In this document: in pieces, positions 17,542 through 25,903 of the stretch
How the letters are laid out: each line of letters opens with the position of its first letter
How positions within the stretch are numbered: position 1 is the stretch's first letter
Origin: Calditrichota bacterium
GTDB taxonomy: Bacteria > Calditrichota > Calditrichia > RBG-13-44-9
Direction of reading: 5' to 3'
DNA: 29,405 nt
NCBI GenBank assembly: GCA_024276455.1
Contig: JAJRXE010000047.1
Location: forward strand, 1-29,405
Made by a program: the position numbers and the translations under genes
Notes under the pieces: model-generated
Told to the model about the DNA's origin: nothing
The model's database searches: none
What the model saw: the letters and a program-made list of their open reading frames with translations, nothing else

Positions 17542-17671
17542 CTGATTTTTTTGGCTGTGTGTTTTCAGGTGTTTCGCGGGTAAAAATGGAGGTAATGGGC
17601 AGGCATGCCAAGGGGGAGACGGGGTGAGAGGGCGAATGGGTGAACGGGAAATCTTGGATTTATTCTGAATT

Positions 17672-17711
17672 CATTCACGAAAATTCGTGGGCCATTCACG
17701 AAAATTCGTGG
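17672..17711. repeat. Two tandem copies of a 19-base palindromic repeat
   Basis: CATTCACGAAAATTCGTGG occurs at 17672-17690 and again at 17693-17711, separated by two bases. Each copy contains inverted arms CACGAA/TTCGTG. The 21-base period is two helical turns, as in paired operator half-sites, though the position downstream of two convergent genes fits an intergenic repeat better. Confidence 0.75.
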
Positions 17712-17743
17712 ATCAAAAGAACCATCATTCCCCGTGCGAACGC

Positions 17744-18730
17744 CTACAACTCTCCCACCACCTGTCGAATAGCTACCAGGGCAGGCTCGTGCAGATGGCC
17801 GTTAGTGACCAGCACCCCAATATTATTTTCTAATTTCCGTCCCAGCGAAAAATCCAGCGGTTTACCCCGGAAATCGGTCACTTTGCCGCCCGCTTCCTCC
17901 ACCACAATCACCCCGGCGGCATGGTCCCAGATTTTCTCCCGGTAAGAGAGGCTGCGCGGCAGCCGCAGGTAAATGGAGGCGTCCCCTCGCGCCACCGCCG
18001 CGTACTTCCCCTGACTGTCCATGCGAAACGGCGGCTGGGTAATCCCCAGCGCCCGGGAAATTTCCAGATGCTCCTCGTGAGAGGCATGACCGCTCTCCAC
18101 CGATTCGGTAAAACGGGCATGGGCCGGATCGGAATTGGCATCCACGGTAATAGGTTTCGCTTCATCGCCGGCCAGCGGCTGCTGATAAGCCCCCTGCCCC
18201 TGTACTGCCCAGAACAACACTCCTCTGGGGGAATCCGCCCTCTTTCCATCCAGCAAAAAGTTGGGGGTACCCAGCACACCCAGCACCACCCGACCGTCTT
18301 CCACCAGCGCCAGGGCAATGGCGTACTGCTCACCTCGCAAAAATCCTTTAGTCCCGTCAATGGGATCCAGCGTCCAATAACGTTGTTTAAAATTCGCCTC
18401 CCCGCTGCCGTGGTCAATGGCACGCAGTATCTCTTCCGGACTGATTTCACCCACCTGCTCCCTCACCAGGGCAGTCACTTTTTCCGCCAGAGCCGGGTTA
18501 CGACGTAACACCTCCGCCTCTTCTTCGCCTACCACCGGATCGCCCGGAAAATTCTGCTGCAATTCCCGGCAAATTACCGCCTGACTTCCCAGGTCGGCAA
18601 TGGTCACCGGAGAACGATCTTGCTTTTCCACCGTATCGGAGGAAACCAGCGTCTGCTGCACCTTTTCGCACAACACAGCGGCTTTCTTTACCGCCTCAAT
18701 CGCCACCTTCAATTCTTTCTCGTAAAACAT
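17744..18730 (-). CDS. 3'(2'),5'-bisphosphate nucleotidase (HAL2/CysQ type)
   Basis: Predicted Mg-dependent, lithium-sensitive-type phosphatase that converts PAP to AMP, linked to sulfate assimilation or sulfated-nucleotide recycling. The 328-residue inositol-monophosphatase fold has metal-binding motifs GEEEAE (E69/E70), WTLDPIDGTKG (D122, D125) and WDHAAG (D269). The insertion pattern and length are nearer yeast HAL2 than the 246-residue E. coli CysQ. The start at 18730 is preferred because GGGAG lies ten bases upstream; an ATG at 18751 has no site. It follows the M48 lipoprotein gene by 57 bases on the same strand, probably in one transcript. Other inositol-phosphatase substrates remain possible. 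Confidence 0.85.
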   Translation of the reverse strand: MFYEKELKVAIEAVKKAAVLCEKVQQTLVSSDTVEKQDRSPVTIADLGSQAVICRELQQNFPGDPVVGEEEAEVLRRNPALAEKVTALVREQVGEISPEEILRAIDHGSGEANFKQRYWTLDPIDGTKGFLRGEQYAIALALVEDGRVVLGVLGTPNFLLDGKRADSPRGVLFWAVQGQGAYQQPLAGDEAKPITVDANSDPAHARFTESVESGHASHEEHLEISRALGITQPPFRMDSQGKYAAVARGDASIYLRLPRSLSYREKIWDHAAGVIVVEEAGGKVTDFRGKPLDFSLGRKLENNIGVLVTNGHLHEPALVAIRQVVGEL

Positions 18731-18787
18731 AAACGCACTTCTCCCTTTCATCAATGCTTCATCCCCAAATTAAATATATTTTTTTCG

Positions 18788-20248
18788 CTATTTACCCCTC
18801 TGGATCACTTTTAACAGAGTGCCTTTTTGAACGGTTTCGGTTAATTCCCTGCCATTTATTAAAGCCGTTTGCTCCAATTCTTGGCGGGAGGTTATTCCGA
18901 ACGACCGCAAAATTGTTTCCAGCGCGGCGGTGCGCGGAACAGTTTTAATCCGGAGACGATCCGGTTTCATATTCAGTTTGGCCGCATCGCGGAGCGCCGC
19001 AAACCCGGTCATGGTTGCCTCAAAGCGAGGTAAAAAAGCGGAAAAATCTTCTGCCTCCGCCAACCCCACAAACAGGAACACCCGCTCTCCCTTGCGAATG
19101 AAATAAGATAGGATGCGCACGGTTCCCTCTTCGGAAATCAGATTGGCCTCCAGGCGCCGGGCTGGAAAGCCGTGCACCGTAACCGAGCGAGTGGACACGA
19201 CCACTGCTTTGGTTTCCCGGACAAATTTTTCGGCGGCTTCGGTGGGCGTTTTTGCCTGCGAAAGGGTAAAAACAATCAACGCCTTTTTGTCGGAACTCTG
19301 CATTTGCACCTGGGTGGGGGTGTTCTGAACGTTCCAGCCGGTCGGAACCGGGAACTGAAATCGCATTTCCGGGTGGTAAAAACGATTGTTTTCCACAAAT
19401 CCCTGGCGCGGATCTTCTCCAAACACCAGCCCGTCGATTTTTCGTAAATATACCTCTCGATTCACCTTCCAGGGACCGGCCGGATTCAATTTTTGCTGCC
19501 ATTCCCGGGCCAACCGACGAATCGTGGCCACCCGGTTCGCCGGATTGGGATGAGTGGAAAACCAATCCGGTAATCCGCCGCCCTCCCGGGGCTGCATCCG
19601 TTGTAAAGTGACAAAAAAATTAGCCATCTGCCGGGCATCGTAGCCAACCTTGCTGGCGTACTCCACCCCTAACTCGTCGGACTGGCGTTCGTGGTCGCGA
19701 CTAAACTTTAAAAAGAGCATTCCCACCCCAAACTGGGCAAAATAGGCGTACTTGCGAAACTGGTCGGAAAGTAGCGAGCCCAGCCCCAACCCCAGCTGTG
19801 CCAATTGAGCTTTGGTGATTTGTTTAGCGGAATGACGCGCCGTCACGTGACCGATTTCGTGGCCCATTACGCCGGCCAGTTCCGCCTCGCTGTTTAAATA
19901 AGCCAGAATTCCCCGGGTGATGTAAACGTACCCTCCCGGCACGGCGAAAGCATTGATCACCGGCGAATCTAGTAAGCGAAAATGGAACTTTAACGTCGGT
20001 CGATGCGATACCGCCACCAGCTTTTTCCCCAGATTTGTGAGGTACTGTTCCAGCTCCGGATCGGGATACAGTCCATAAGCTCGAATAATTTCCGCATCCG
20101 ACTGTTCCCCCAAACGGAGCTCTTCCGATTCGCTAATCAACATGAACTCCCGCTTTCCGGTCACAGGGTTTACCGCGCAGGAAAACAAAAGCACCAACCA
20201 TAAAAAAAACATTCCCCGCAGTAACCAGCGGTGGTACTTTCCGGACAC
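18788..20248 (-). CDS. M48-family metalloprotease lipoprotein
   Basis: Predicted periplasmic, lipid-anchored zinc protease for envelope quality control. The 486-residue protein has a lipoprotein signal with lipobox LLFSC (C24). The M48 domain has the HExxH motif H130-E-I-G-H134 and the third ligand in SRDHERQSDELG (E187), with THPNPANR farther on. The part after residue 290 is an accessory region with a beta domain beginning MRFQFPVPTGW. It ends in a LysM-like tail (about 440-486, TVPRTAALETILRSFG to GTLLKVIQ). Such tails occur in other M48 lipoproteins. The start codon is GTG, backed by GGGAGG five bases upstream. It heads the probable operon with the bisphosphate nucleotidase gene. Confidence 0.9.
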   Translation of the reverse strand: MSGKYHRWLLRGMFFLWLVLLFSCAVNPVTGKREFMLISESEELRLGEQSDAEIIRAYGLYPDPELEQYLTNLGKKLVAVSHRPTLKFHFRLLDSPVINAFAVPGGYVYITRGILAYLNSEAELAGVMGHEIGHVTARHSAKQITKAQLAQLGLGLGSLLSDQFRKYAYFAQFGVGMLFLKFSRDHERQSDELGVEYASKVGYDARQMANFFVTLQRMQPREGGGLPDWFSTHPNPANRVATIRRLAREWQQKLNPAGPWKVNREVYLRKIDGLVFGEDPRQGFVENNRFYHPEMRFQFPVPTGWNVQNTPTQVQMQSSDKKALIVFTLSQAKTPTEAAEKFVRETKAVVVSTRSVTVHGFPARRLEANLISEEGTVRILSYFIRKGERVFLFVGLAEAEDFSAFLPRFEATMTGFAALRDAAKLNMKPDRLRIKTVPRTAALETILRSFGITSRQELEQTALINGRELTETVQKGTLLKVIQRGK

Positions 20249-20739
20249 GTTGGCCTCCCGAATTGTTGGTTTACTTTGCTGAAGGCTAATTTAAAATTCC
20301 TTCTCGACGAAACAAATCATTATTTTGCCGGGAAACGCATCCAAAACGAAGAAAAAGAATTGCTTCTCCCAATACAGAGGAACTTTCTTTCCAAAAAAGG
20401 ATTAAAGTCATTGCATTTGCGATTTTACTTTCTAATATTTGTTCATTCGATTAAAAATTAAATTCACAGGCAGCACGCTGTTTTCGTATATTCAGTTTAC
20501 AGCAGTAATTTCATAAAGGGTTGAACCTGGATTCCGGGTGGCCGGAGGTAACTCCTCTGTTGACGGGAACCACTGCCCTCTTTCGGGCCAGGCGAACCCC
20601 GCTGTTTTTGGAAGAATGCTTAACCGTGCGTTCCAAAATCCGATTATTAAACAATTATTGATTTTTAACAACTTACACCTTGCCAGCAGCACCTTAAGGG
20701 ATTTAAAGATCAATAATAACCAGGAGAAAAAATAAATCA
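20249..20739. other. AT-rich divergent intergenic region, no gene recognised
   Basis: About 490 bases between the M48 gene (minus) and the split kinase (plus). A possible plus-strand promoter lies at 20411-20438. A GC-richer patch at about 20520-20600 stands out from its AT-rich surroundings and contains a small GGAG/CTCC hairpin, but I could not match it to any riboswitch class I know. Short frames on both strands lack ribosome binding sites. Confidence 0.55.
20411..20438 (+). promoter_or_regulatory. Candidate promoter upstream of the split kinase
   Basis: TTGCAT (20411-20416) and TAATAT (20433-20438) are separated by 16 bases on the plus strand. This would leave a leader of about 290 bases before the kinase start codon, so a nearer promoter is possible. 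Confidence 0.3.
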
Positions 20740-21258
20740 ATGACTCAAGATCCTTCCTTTGATTTTTTCAACCATATTCAAGAAAGTATTCTGGTCATCA
20801 ACCAGGATTACCAAATTCTGGATGTAAACCAGACCTTTCTTACCGTTGTCAAACGCCGGCGCGAGGAGGTTCTGGGTAAAACCTGTTACCAGATTATTTA
20901 CCGTTACCGCCATCCCTGCCGTTTTTCCGGCCAGCTTTGCCCGCTGAAAAAGGTTTTCCGCACCGGAAAACCTGAGCGCTGTTTTCACACGCTGGACTCT
21001 CAGAACGGCTCTCGAAAACACCTGGATTTGTTGTTCTCTCCGGTGCTGGATTCCAAAGGGAAGGTAACCCGGGTAATCGAAGCCGTCCGCGAGACTCGCG
21101 ATACCGGTCAGATGGAAGAAGCCCTGCGCGAAAGCGAACAGCGGTTCCGATCCATCGTGGAAAACTCCTTTACCGGAATCTTAATGGTGGACAACGAATA
21201 CCAGATTATTTACGCCAACGAACAATTGGGTCGAATATTGGGGCGTTCGCCTGCCTAA
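20740..21258 (+). CDS. N-terminal PAS fragment of a nonsense-split hybrid kinase
   Basis: First 172 codons of a sensor whose frame continues past an in-frame TAA at 21256-21258. The first PAS domain (about 5-115) carries three cysteines, C49, C60 and C67 (HPC and CPL motifs), a pattern seen in PAS domains that may sense redox or bind a cofactor. A second PAS domain starts at about residue 130 (SIVENSFTGILMVDNEYQII) and is cut in mid-fold at GRSPA. Without the downstream part it has no output domain. An AGGAGA site lies 13 bases before the ATG, rather far. The break may be a true recent mutation, a sequencing or assembly error, or readthrough; the sequence alone cannot decide. Confidence 0.75.
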   Translation: MTQDPSFDFFNHIQESILVINQDYQILDVNQTFLTVVKRRREEVLGKTCYQIIYRYRHPCRFSGQLCPLKKVFRTGKPERCFHTLDSQNGSRKHLDLLFSPVLDSKGKVTRVIEAVRETRDTGQMEEALRESEQRFRSIVENSFTGILMVDNEYQIIYANEQLGRILGRSPA

Positions 21259-23757
21259 ATGCTGGGGCAGGATTTTCGGGAATTTCTGGACGAAGAGGTG
21301 CGCCAATGGGTGGCGGATTACTACCGGCGCCGGCAGGAGGGCAAACCGGCGCCTCCGCAGTACGAATTCGACATCCTCCGTCCGGACGGAACCACCAGAC
21401 GGGTCGAAATCCGGGCCACCGTTATTCAAGACCTGCACAATCGTCCCCAGACGGTTGCCCAGGTGCTGGACGTTACCGACCGGATTCAGGCCCGGCGCAT
21501 CATTGAAGAAAGCGAAAAGAAATTCCGCCTCCTCTTCGAATTTGCCCCCGATGCCTATTTTTTACTCGACGCGGAAGGACGTTTTATCGATGGAAACAAA
21601 GCCGCCGAGACTCTCATCGGAGACAAAAGAGAAAAACTAATCGGTAAACATTTCACCGAAGTGGGACTTCTTTTTCCGCAGGACGTGGAAACAGCCGCCC
21701 GGGAGTTTGAAAAAATCGTGCGGGGAGAAAGCACCGCTCCCCACGAGTACAAAATTCAGCGCCGGGACGGAAAGGAAGTATTTCTGGAAATTCGCACCTT
21801 TCCCACCCGAATCGGTGGTCGAACCCTGGTGCTGGGCATTGCCCGCGACATCTCGGAACGGAAGCGGAGCCAGTTCATTCTGGAGCAAAACAACCTGCTT
21901 ATGCAAGCGCTGCTGAATAGCCCGCAAAAAATCATCATCTTTGCCCTGGACCGGGAATACCGCTACATTGCCTTTAACGAAACCCACCGTCTGGAAATGG
22001 AAAAGAACCACGGAATACGGATTGAAACTGGCATGAACATTCTGGAAGCCTTTCGTAAGCCTGATATTCGGAAAAAGGTGAAATCCCGTTTCGACCGGGT
22101 GCTGAAAGGGGAAGGTTTTACCGAAATTCAATACAAACCCCAATACGACATTTACTACGAAATCATCTGGAATCCCATCCGCGGGAAGGAAGGCGAGATT
22201 GTCGGCCTGACCGCTTTCATTCAGGACATTACCCAGCGGCGAAAAACCGAAATGGAACTGACCCGTCTGGCCTCGGTCATCGAACAGGCTTCGGAAGCGA
22301 TTATGATCACAGACATTCACGGCAATCTCGAATACGTTAATCCCGCTTTTACCCGGGTAACCGGGTATCAATCTGCGGAAGTGCTGGGTCAAAATCCCCG
22401 CCTTCTGAAAAGTGGGAAACACAGCGTCGATTTTTATTACGAGCTATGGCAAACCATTTTACACGGCGAGATCTGGCGCGGCGTATTAACCAACAAAAAG
22501 AAAGACGGTTCCATTTTTTACGAAGATGCGACCATTTTTCCCATTAAGAACGCCGAGGGAGAAATCATTAATTTTGCGGCCGTGAAACGAGACATTACCC
22601 AGGAACGCATTCTGGAAGAGCAAATTCAACAATCACAGAAAATGGAAGCGATTGGACGCCTGGCGGGCGGCGTGGCACACGACTTTAACAATCTGCTTAC
22701 CGTCATTAATGGCTACTGCGATCTGATTTTGAATCGTCTTCAACCCGGAGACCCCTTCTTCAAAGAGATTAACCAGATTTACTCGGCCGGCAAGCGGGCA
22801 AGCTCCCTGACCAACCAGTTGCTGGCATTCAGTCGTAAACAAATCATCCAGCCTCACATTCTGAATCTGAATTCGCAGGTTCAAGAGCTGGAGAAAATGC
22901 TGCGCCGACTGATCGGGGAGGACATCGAATTGTTCACCGACCTGGACGCCGAACTGGGTTACGTCAAGATGGATCCGGGGCAGTTCGACCAGATTATCAT
23001 GAACATTGTGGTCAACGCCCGGGATGCCATGCCCAAAGGCGGCAAGTTGACCATCGAAACCGCCAATGTGGTGCTCGACCGGGAATACATCCGCAGCCAC
23101 GCGCAGGTAAAACCGGGCAAATACGTCATGCTGGCCATCAGCGACACCGGCATTGGGATGACTCCCGAGGTTATGCGGCACATTTTCGAACCGTTTTTTA
23201 CCACCAAAGGCCGTAGCAAAGGCACCGGGCTGGGACTCTCGACCGTGTACGGCATTGTGAAGCAAAATAACGGTTACATCTGGGTGTACAGCGAACCGGG
23301 AAAGGGCACCACCTTCAAAATCTACCTTCCCCAGCAAGGGGAAGCGGCGGAAGCAACCCGAGCGGAAGAAGCTGCGGAAAACTACCGGGGGAACGAAACC
23401 GTACTGGTGGTTGAGGACGATACAAATGTGCGGGAATTGACCATTCAGATTCTGCAGGAAAACGGCTATTGCGTGCTCATTGCCTCCCACGCCCGGGAAG
23501 CCCTGCGGGCCCTGGAAGAACACAGCGGGGAGATTCACTTACTGCTGTCCGACGTGATCATGCCGGATTTGAGCGGGCGGGATCTGGTAAAAAAAGCGCA
23601 AGCAATACGCCCGAACATTAAGGTTCTTTACATGTCCGGTTACACCGACAACGCCATTGTCCACCACGGGGTGTTAGAGGCCAACACAAATTTTATTCAA
23701 AAACCGTTCAGTCCGCAGGTTCTGCTCCAGAAAGTCCGGCAGGTGCTGGACAGTTGA
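21259..23757 (+). CDS. PAS-rich hybrid histidine kinase, C-terminal part of the split gene
   Basis: Continues in the same frame as the fragment before it, starting at an ATG that directly follows the TAA. The 832-residue product opens with the second half of a PAS domain (1-75). Further PAS domains follow (about 85-205, 210-328 and 335-450). The histidine kinase core has H474 in GVAHDFNNLL, an N-box NIVVNARDA (582-590), DTGIGM (629-634) and GTGLGLS (655-661). A C-terminal receiver domain (about 713-832) has acidic residues E719, D720 and D721, phospho-acceptor D765 in LLSDVIMPD and K815. So the catalytic machinery is intact, but the sensor half is severed. The start has no good ribosome binding site; reinitiation after the TAA is the likeliest way to express it. 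Confidence 0.88.
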   Translation: MLGQDFREFLDEEVRQWVADYYRRRQEGKPAPPQYEFDILRPDGTTRRVEIRATVIQDLHNRPQTVAQVLDVTDRIQARRIIEESEKKFRLLFEFAPDAYFLLDAEGRFIDGNKAAETLIGDKREKLIGKHFTEVGLLFPQDVETAAREFEKIVRGESTAPHEYKIQRRDGKEVFLEIRTFPTRIGGRTLVLGIARDISERKRSQFILEQNNLLMQALLNSPQKIIIFALDREYRYIAFNETHRLEMEKNHGIRIETGMNILEAFRKPDIRKKVKSRFDRVLKGEGFTEIQYKPQYDIYYEIIWNPIRGKEGEIVGLTAFIQDITQRRKTEMELTRLASVIEQASEAIMITDIHGNLEYVNPAFTRVTGYQSAEVLGQNPRLLKSGKHSVDFYYELWQTILHGEIWRGVLTNKKKDGSIFYEDATIFPIKNAEGEIINFAAVKRDITQERILEEQIQQSQKMEAIGRLAGGVAHDFNNLLTVINGYCDLILNRLQPGDPFFKEINQIYSAGKRASSLTNQLLAFSRKQIIQPHILNLNSQVQELEKMLRRLIGEDIELFTDLDAELGYVKMDPGQFDQIIMNIVVNARDAMPKGGKLTIETANVVLDREYIRSHAQVKPGKYVMLAISDTGIGMTPEVMRHIFEPFFTTKGRSKGTGLGLSTVYGIVKQNNGYIWVYSEPGKGTTFKIYLPQQGEAAEATRAEEAAENYRGNETVLVVEDDTNVRELTIQILQENGYCVLIASHAREALRALEEHSGEIHLLLSDVIMPDLSGRDLVKKAQAIRPNIKVLYMSGYTDNAIVHHGVLEANTNFIQKPFSPQVLLQKVRQVLDS

Positions 23758-23832
23758 CAAAATCGCCCCGGGGCACCGGAGAGGAATTTGGCGACTTCTT
23801 CCATGCGCCCCCCACGAACCGGGAGGCAGGAT

Positions 23833-24633
23833 TTAATCCTCACCCGGGGCTCGATAGACTGCTTCCCTGCGGTGCCGGAACACCGGCATTCTCTCCCGCA
23901 CTTCCTGCAAAAGTTCGGGTTGAATCTCGGCAATCAGCAATTCGCTTCGATTCTCCGCCGCGGCGGTTTTAATTACCCCGTACGGATCGATGATGCGACT
24001 GGCGCCGCAAAAAATCACCTCGCCTTCTTTTCCGGTGTGATTCGCCGCCACCACGTAGGCCTGATTTTCGATGGCTCGGGCGCGCAGTAAAATTTCCCAG
24101 TGCCGCAGACGCGGAAAAGGCCAGGCGGCCGAATACACCAGCACCTCCGCCCCATCCAGGGCCAGGCTGCGACTCATTTCCGGAAAGCGCAAATCGTAGC
24201 AGATCATTAATCCCCAGGTCATCCCAGCGATTTCCACCCCCACCCGCGCATCGCCGGGGGTAATCACCGCCCCCTCATTCAGCGGGGGGTAATCGGCCAG
24301 ATGCACTTTGCGATATTTGGCGATTAGTTCTCCGCCAGGATCAAACACGGCCAGAGAATTGTAAATCCGTTCGCCCTCCCGCTCTCCCAATCCCACGATT
24401 AGATGAATGTGCTGCTGACGGGCAATTTCCGCCATGGCACGGAACGAAGCTTCCTCCAATCCGCTGCTCTTTTCGCGAATGGCCTGCATTTCGTAGCCGG
24501 TGTCGGCCATTTCCGGGAATACAATTACATCACAGTCCTGCTCCGCCGCCCAGCGGGTTTGCTCACGGATGGACGCAAAATTGGCCTCCAGATTCCCCGG
24601 CCGACAGTTCATTTGCGCGACGGCAACCTTCAT
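23833..24633 (-). CDS. Carbon-nitrogen hydrolase (nitrilase superfamily)
   Basis: Predicted cytoplasmic amidase of 266 residues. The Glu-Lys-Cys triad of the family is visible: E41 in VFPEMADTGY, K109 in KYRKVHL and C145 in MICYDLRFPE. The ATYPICAL-free length and the YDLRFPE motif resemble omega-amidase and Nit-type deaminated-glutathione amidases, but the substrate cannot be fixed from sequence. The ATG has a GAGGAG site. Upstream, a strong terminator (24667-24693) separates it from the DUF6544-like gene, so it probably has its own promoter in the short gap or is served by readthrough. It converges with the kinase gene, 75 bases away. Confidence 0.9.
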   Translation of the reverse strand: MKVAVAQMNCRPGNLEANFASIREQTRWAAEQDCDVIVFPEMADTGYEMQAIREKSSGLEEASFRAMAEIARQQHIHLIVGLGEREGERIYNSLAVFDPGGELIAKYRKVHLADYPPLNEGAVITPGDARVGVEIAGMTWGLMICYDLRFPEMSRSLALDGAEVLVYSAAWPFPRLRHWEILLRARAIENQAYVVAANHTGKEGEVIFCGASRIIDPYGVIKTAAAENRSELLIAEIQPELLQEVRERMPVFRHRREAVYRAPGED

Positions 24634-24666
24634 ATCTTTTCTCCTCGTTTTTATCCGAACCGAAAA

Positions 24667-24693
24667 GAAAGGTGGGACGCTCTCCCACCTTTC
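24667..24693 (-). terminator. Rho-independent-type terminator of the DUF6544-like gene
   Basis: Bases 24667-24677 and 24683-24693 form a perfect 11-bp stem (GAAAGGTGGGA and its complement) with a five-base loop. Read on the minus strand it is followed at once by TTTTC. It lies about 70 bases after the stop codon of the DUF6544-like gene. Two further small hairpins (24706-24719 and 24740-24767) precede it in the same 3' region. Confidence 0.6.
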
Positions 24694-24765
24694 CGGGAGT
24701 TAAACGTTCGTGGTCGAACAGTCGCCTCCTCCCGCGGAAAATGGCTCTCCCCTCTCGGAAAGCCA

Positions 24766-25680
24766 TTACTCTCCCGACCATCCGTACCGAATGCGTTCCA
24801 CTCGGAAACGGAGCCGGACCACACCGCCGTCTGCTCGCTTCGTCTCCGCCTCCACCCGGGTTGGTACTCGATGCCCATTCTGCAACCGGTAGTCGCGATA
24901 GCGGACGGTCCAGGTCGTGCCTTGCCCGCCCGGGCCCGCCGGTCCGGAAATTTCGCTGATTCGTCCGGCGGCATCGACCCGCACCCGGGCGTGCACTTCC
25001 CGATATTCGTCCGTTGCAATGACCACACAGGTCAACGAATCCCGCGCTTCCCAGCGGAGAAACGGTCCCGGCAGCAGTCCCCGCGGAAACAGCGGCAGCA
25101 GGGTAAGGTAACGGAACAGCAGGGCCCGGCTTACTTCCGTCCCTTCCTGCTCGTCCAGGGTCACGGAGGCAAACAATTTTTCTGCCGAAATCCCCTCCCC
25201 CAACCAATAGCGCTGACGGGATTTTGCCCAGTACAGGGGGCCCTTTTTCAAAGTGGCAAAGCTGAGAAATACCGGTCGGGTGGTCACACAGTAAATCGTC
25301 CCTTCCGTCTGCCAGACCTCCCGCCGGGGGGATTTTTCCCGTTCCCCCCGGAAGTCAATTTCCACCACATTGCTCCGCGGAAAGGAATCTTGCTGCACAA
25401 AGCGAAAATAACGCTGCAGAGGTACCGGTAATCCCCGATTCATCTCGGGAAGATAATTGAGCGCCGGATACTCCCGGGCAAGCTTGCGAATCTTTCGCAC
25501 CTCCGCCTGCACCCGCTGATTGAGGAAATAATTACTGAATCCCACAAACAACGCCACGCCTAAAAGAGTGAATCCCAGGGTGGCCAATCCGAAGCGGAAA
25601 ATGTGCCGAAGTGTGATCTGTTTACCGCCGCTCTGAACAGACCGCTGCACCTGCCGGGGAAGACCTGATGGTTTACGCAT
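24766..25680 (-). CDS. DUF6544/DUF6920-like membrane-anchored protein
   Basis: Function unknown. The 304-residue protein has a basic N-terminus, one transmembrane helix (about 28-50) and a long soluble part, probably periplasmic. The motif LPVPLQRYFRF (84-94), the later TLLPLFPRGLLPG and the closing beta-rich part with DAAGRISEI fit the DUF6544/DUF6920 family as I remember it. It is monocistronic: a terminator follows, and the gene upstream (rlmB) is divergent. The ribosome binding site is weak (GGGGACGG before the ATG). Confidence 0.65.
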   Translation of the reverse strand: MRKPSGLPRQVQRSVQSGGKQITLRHIFRFGLATLGFTLLGVALFVGFSNYFLNQRVQAEVRKIRKLAREYPALNYLPEMNRGLPVPLQRYFRFVQQDSFPRSNVVEIDFRGEREKSPRREVWQTEGTIYCVTTRPVFLSFATLKKGPLYWAKSRQRYWLGEGISAEKLFASVTLDEQEGTEVSRALLFRYLTLLPLFPRGLLPGPFLRWEARDSLTCVVIATDEYREVHARVRVDAAGRISEISGPAGPGGQGTTWTVRYRDYRLQNGHRVPTRVEAETKRADGGVVRLRFRVERIRYGWSGE

Positions 25681-25903
25681 AGGCGTTCCGTCCCCTCAAT
25701 CGATTTTTTCTCTACCCAAATATAAAACATTGGTCAGCTTTTCCAAACGGAGAGAAAGAGTTCCTCCCCTTTGCGGCGGTACCCGGAAGGGAAATCCGCC
25801 GGGAATTTCGACGATCGGTGGCCCTCTTCCATACCCCGAAAATTTCTCGTTTCTTTAGCGCGCTTTTCTGATTATATTGTGACCGAGAAAGCGAGGATTG
25901 ACC

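Larger units (their letters stand above)
17296..17743. other. Hairpin-rich intergenic region between convergent genes
   Basis: About 450 bases with no credible gene. It holds a hairpin at 17329-17348 (GAAAATC, six-base loop, GATTTTC) that may end the DUF2914 transcript, a composite four-hairpin element (17421-17541) and a tandem palindromic repeat (17672-17711). Words of the composite element, AGCCGCTGGCT and TCGTCCCTGA, also occur at about 17315-17344, as if a second, degraded copy lay there. Confidence 0.7.

Noticed and set aside
17370..17627. Plus-strand frame of 85 codons in the hairpin-rich spacer
   Set aside because: It reads straight through four palindromes of the intergenic element, so the frame is better explained by the repeat than by a protein.
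17672..17711. Possible CRISPR array
   Set aside because: Only two copies with a two-base gap and no spacers or cas genes.
20520..20600. Possible riboswitch in the GC-richer patch ahead of the kinase
   Set aside because: I could not match conserved cores of TPP, cobalamin or cyclic-di-GMP classes.
23764..23840. Palindromes GCCCCGGGGC and AGGATTTAATCCT between kinase and amidase genes
   Set aside because: Short, one overlaps a stop codon, and neither is followed by a T-run; likely chance.
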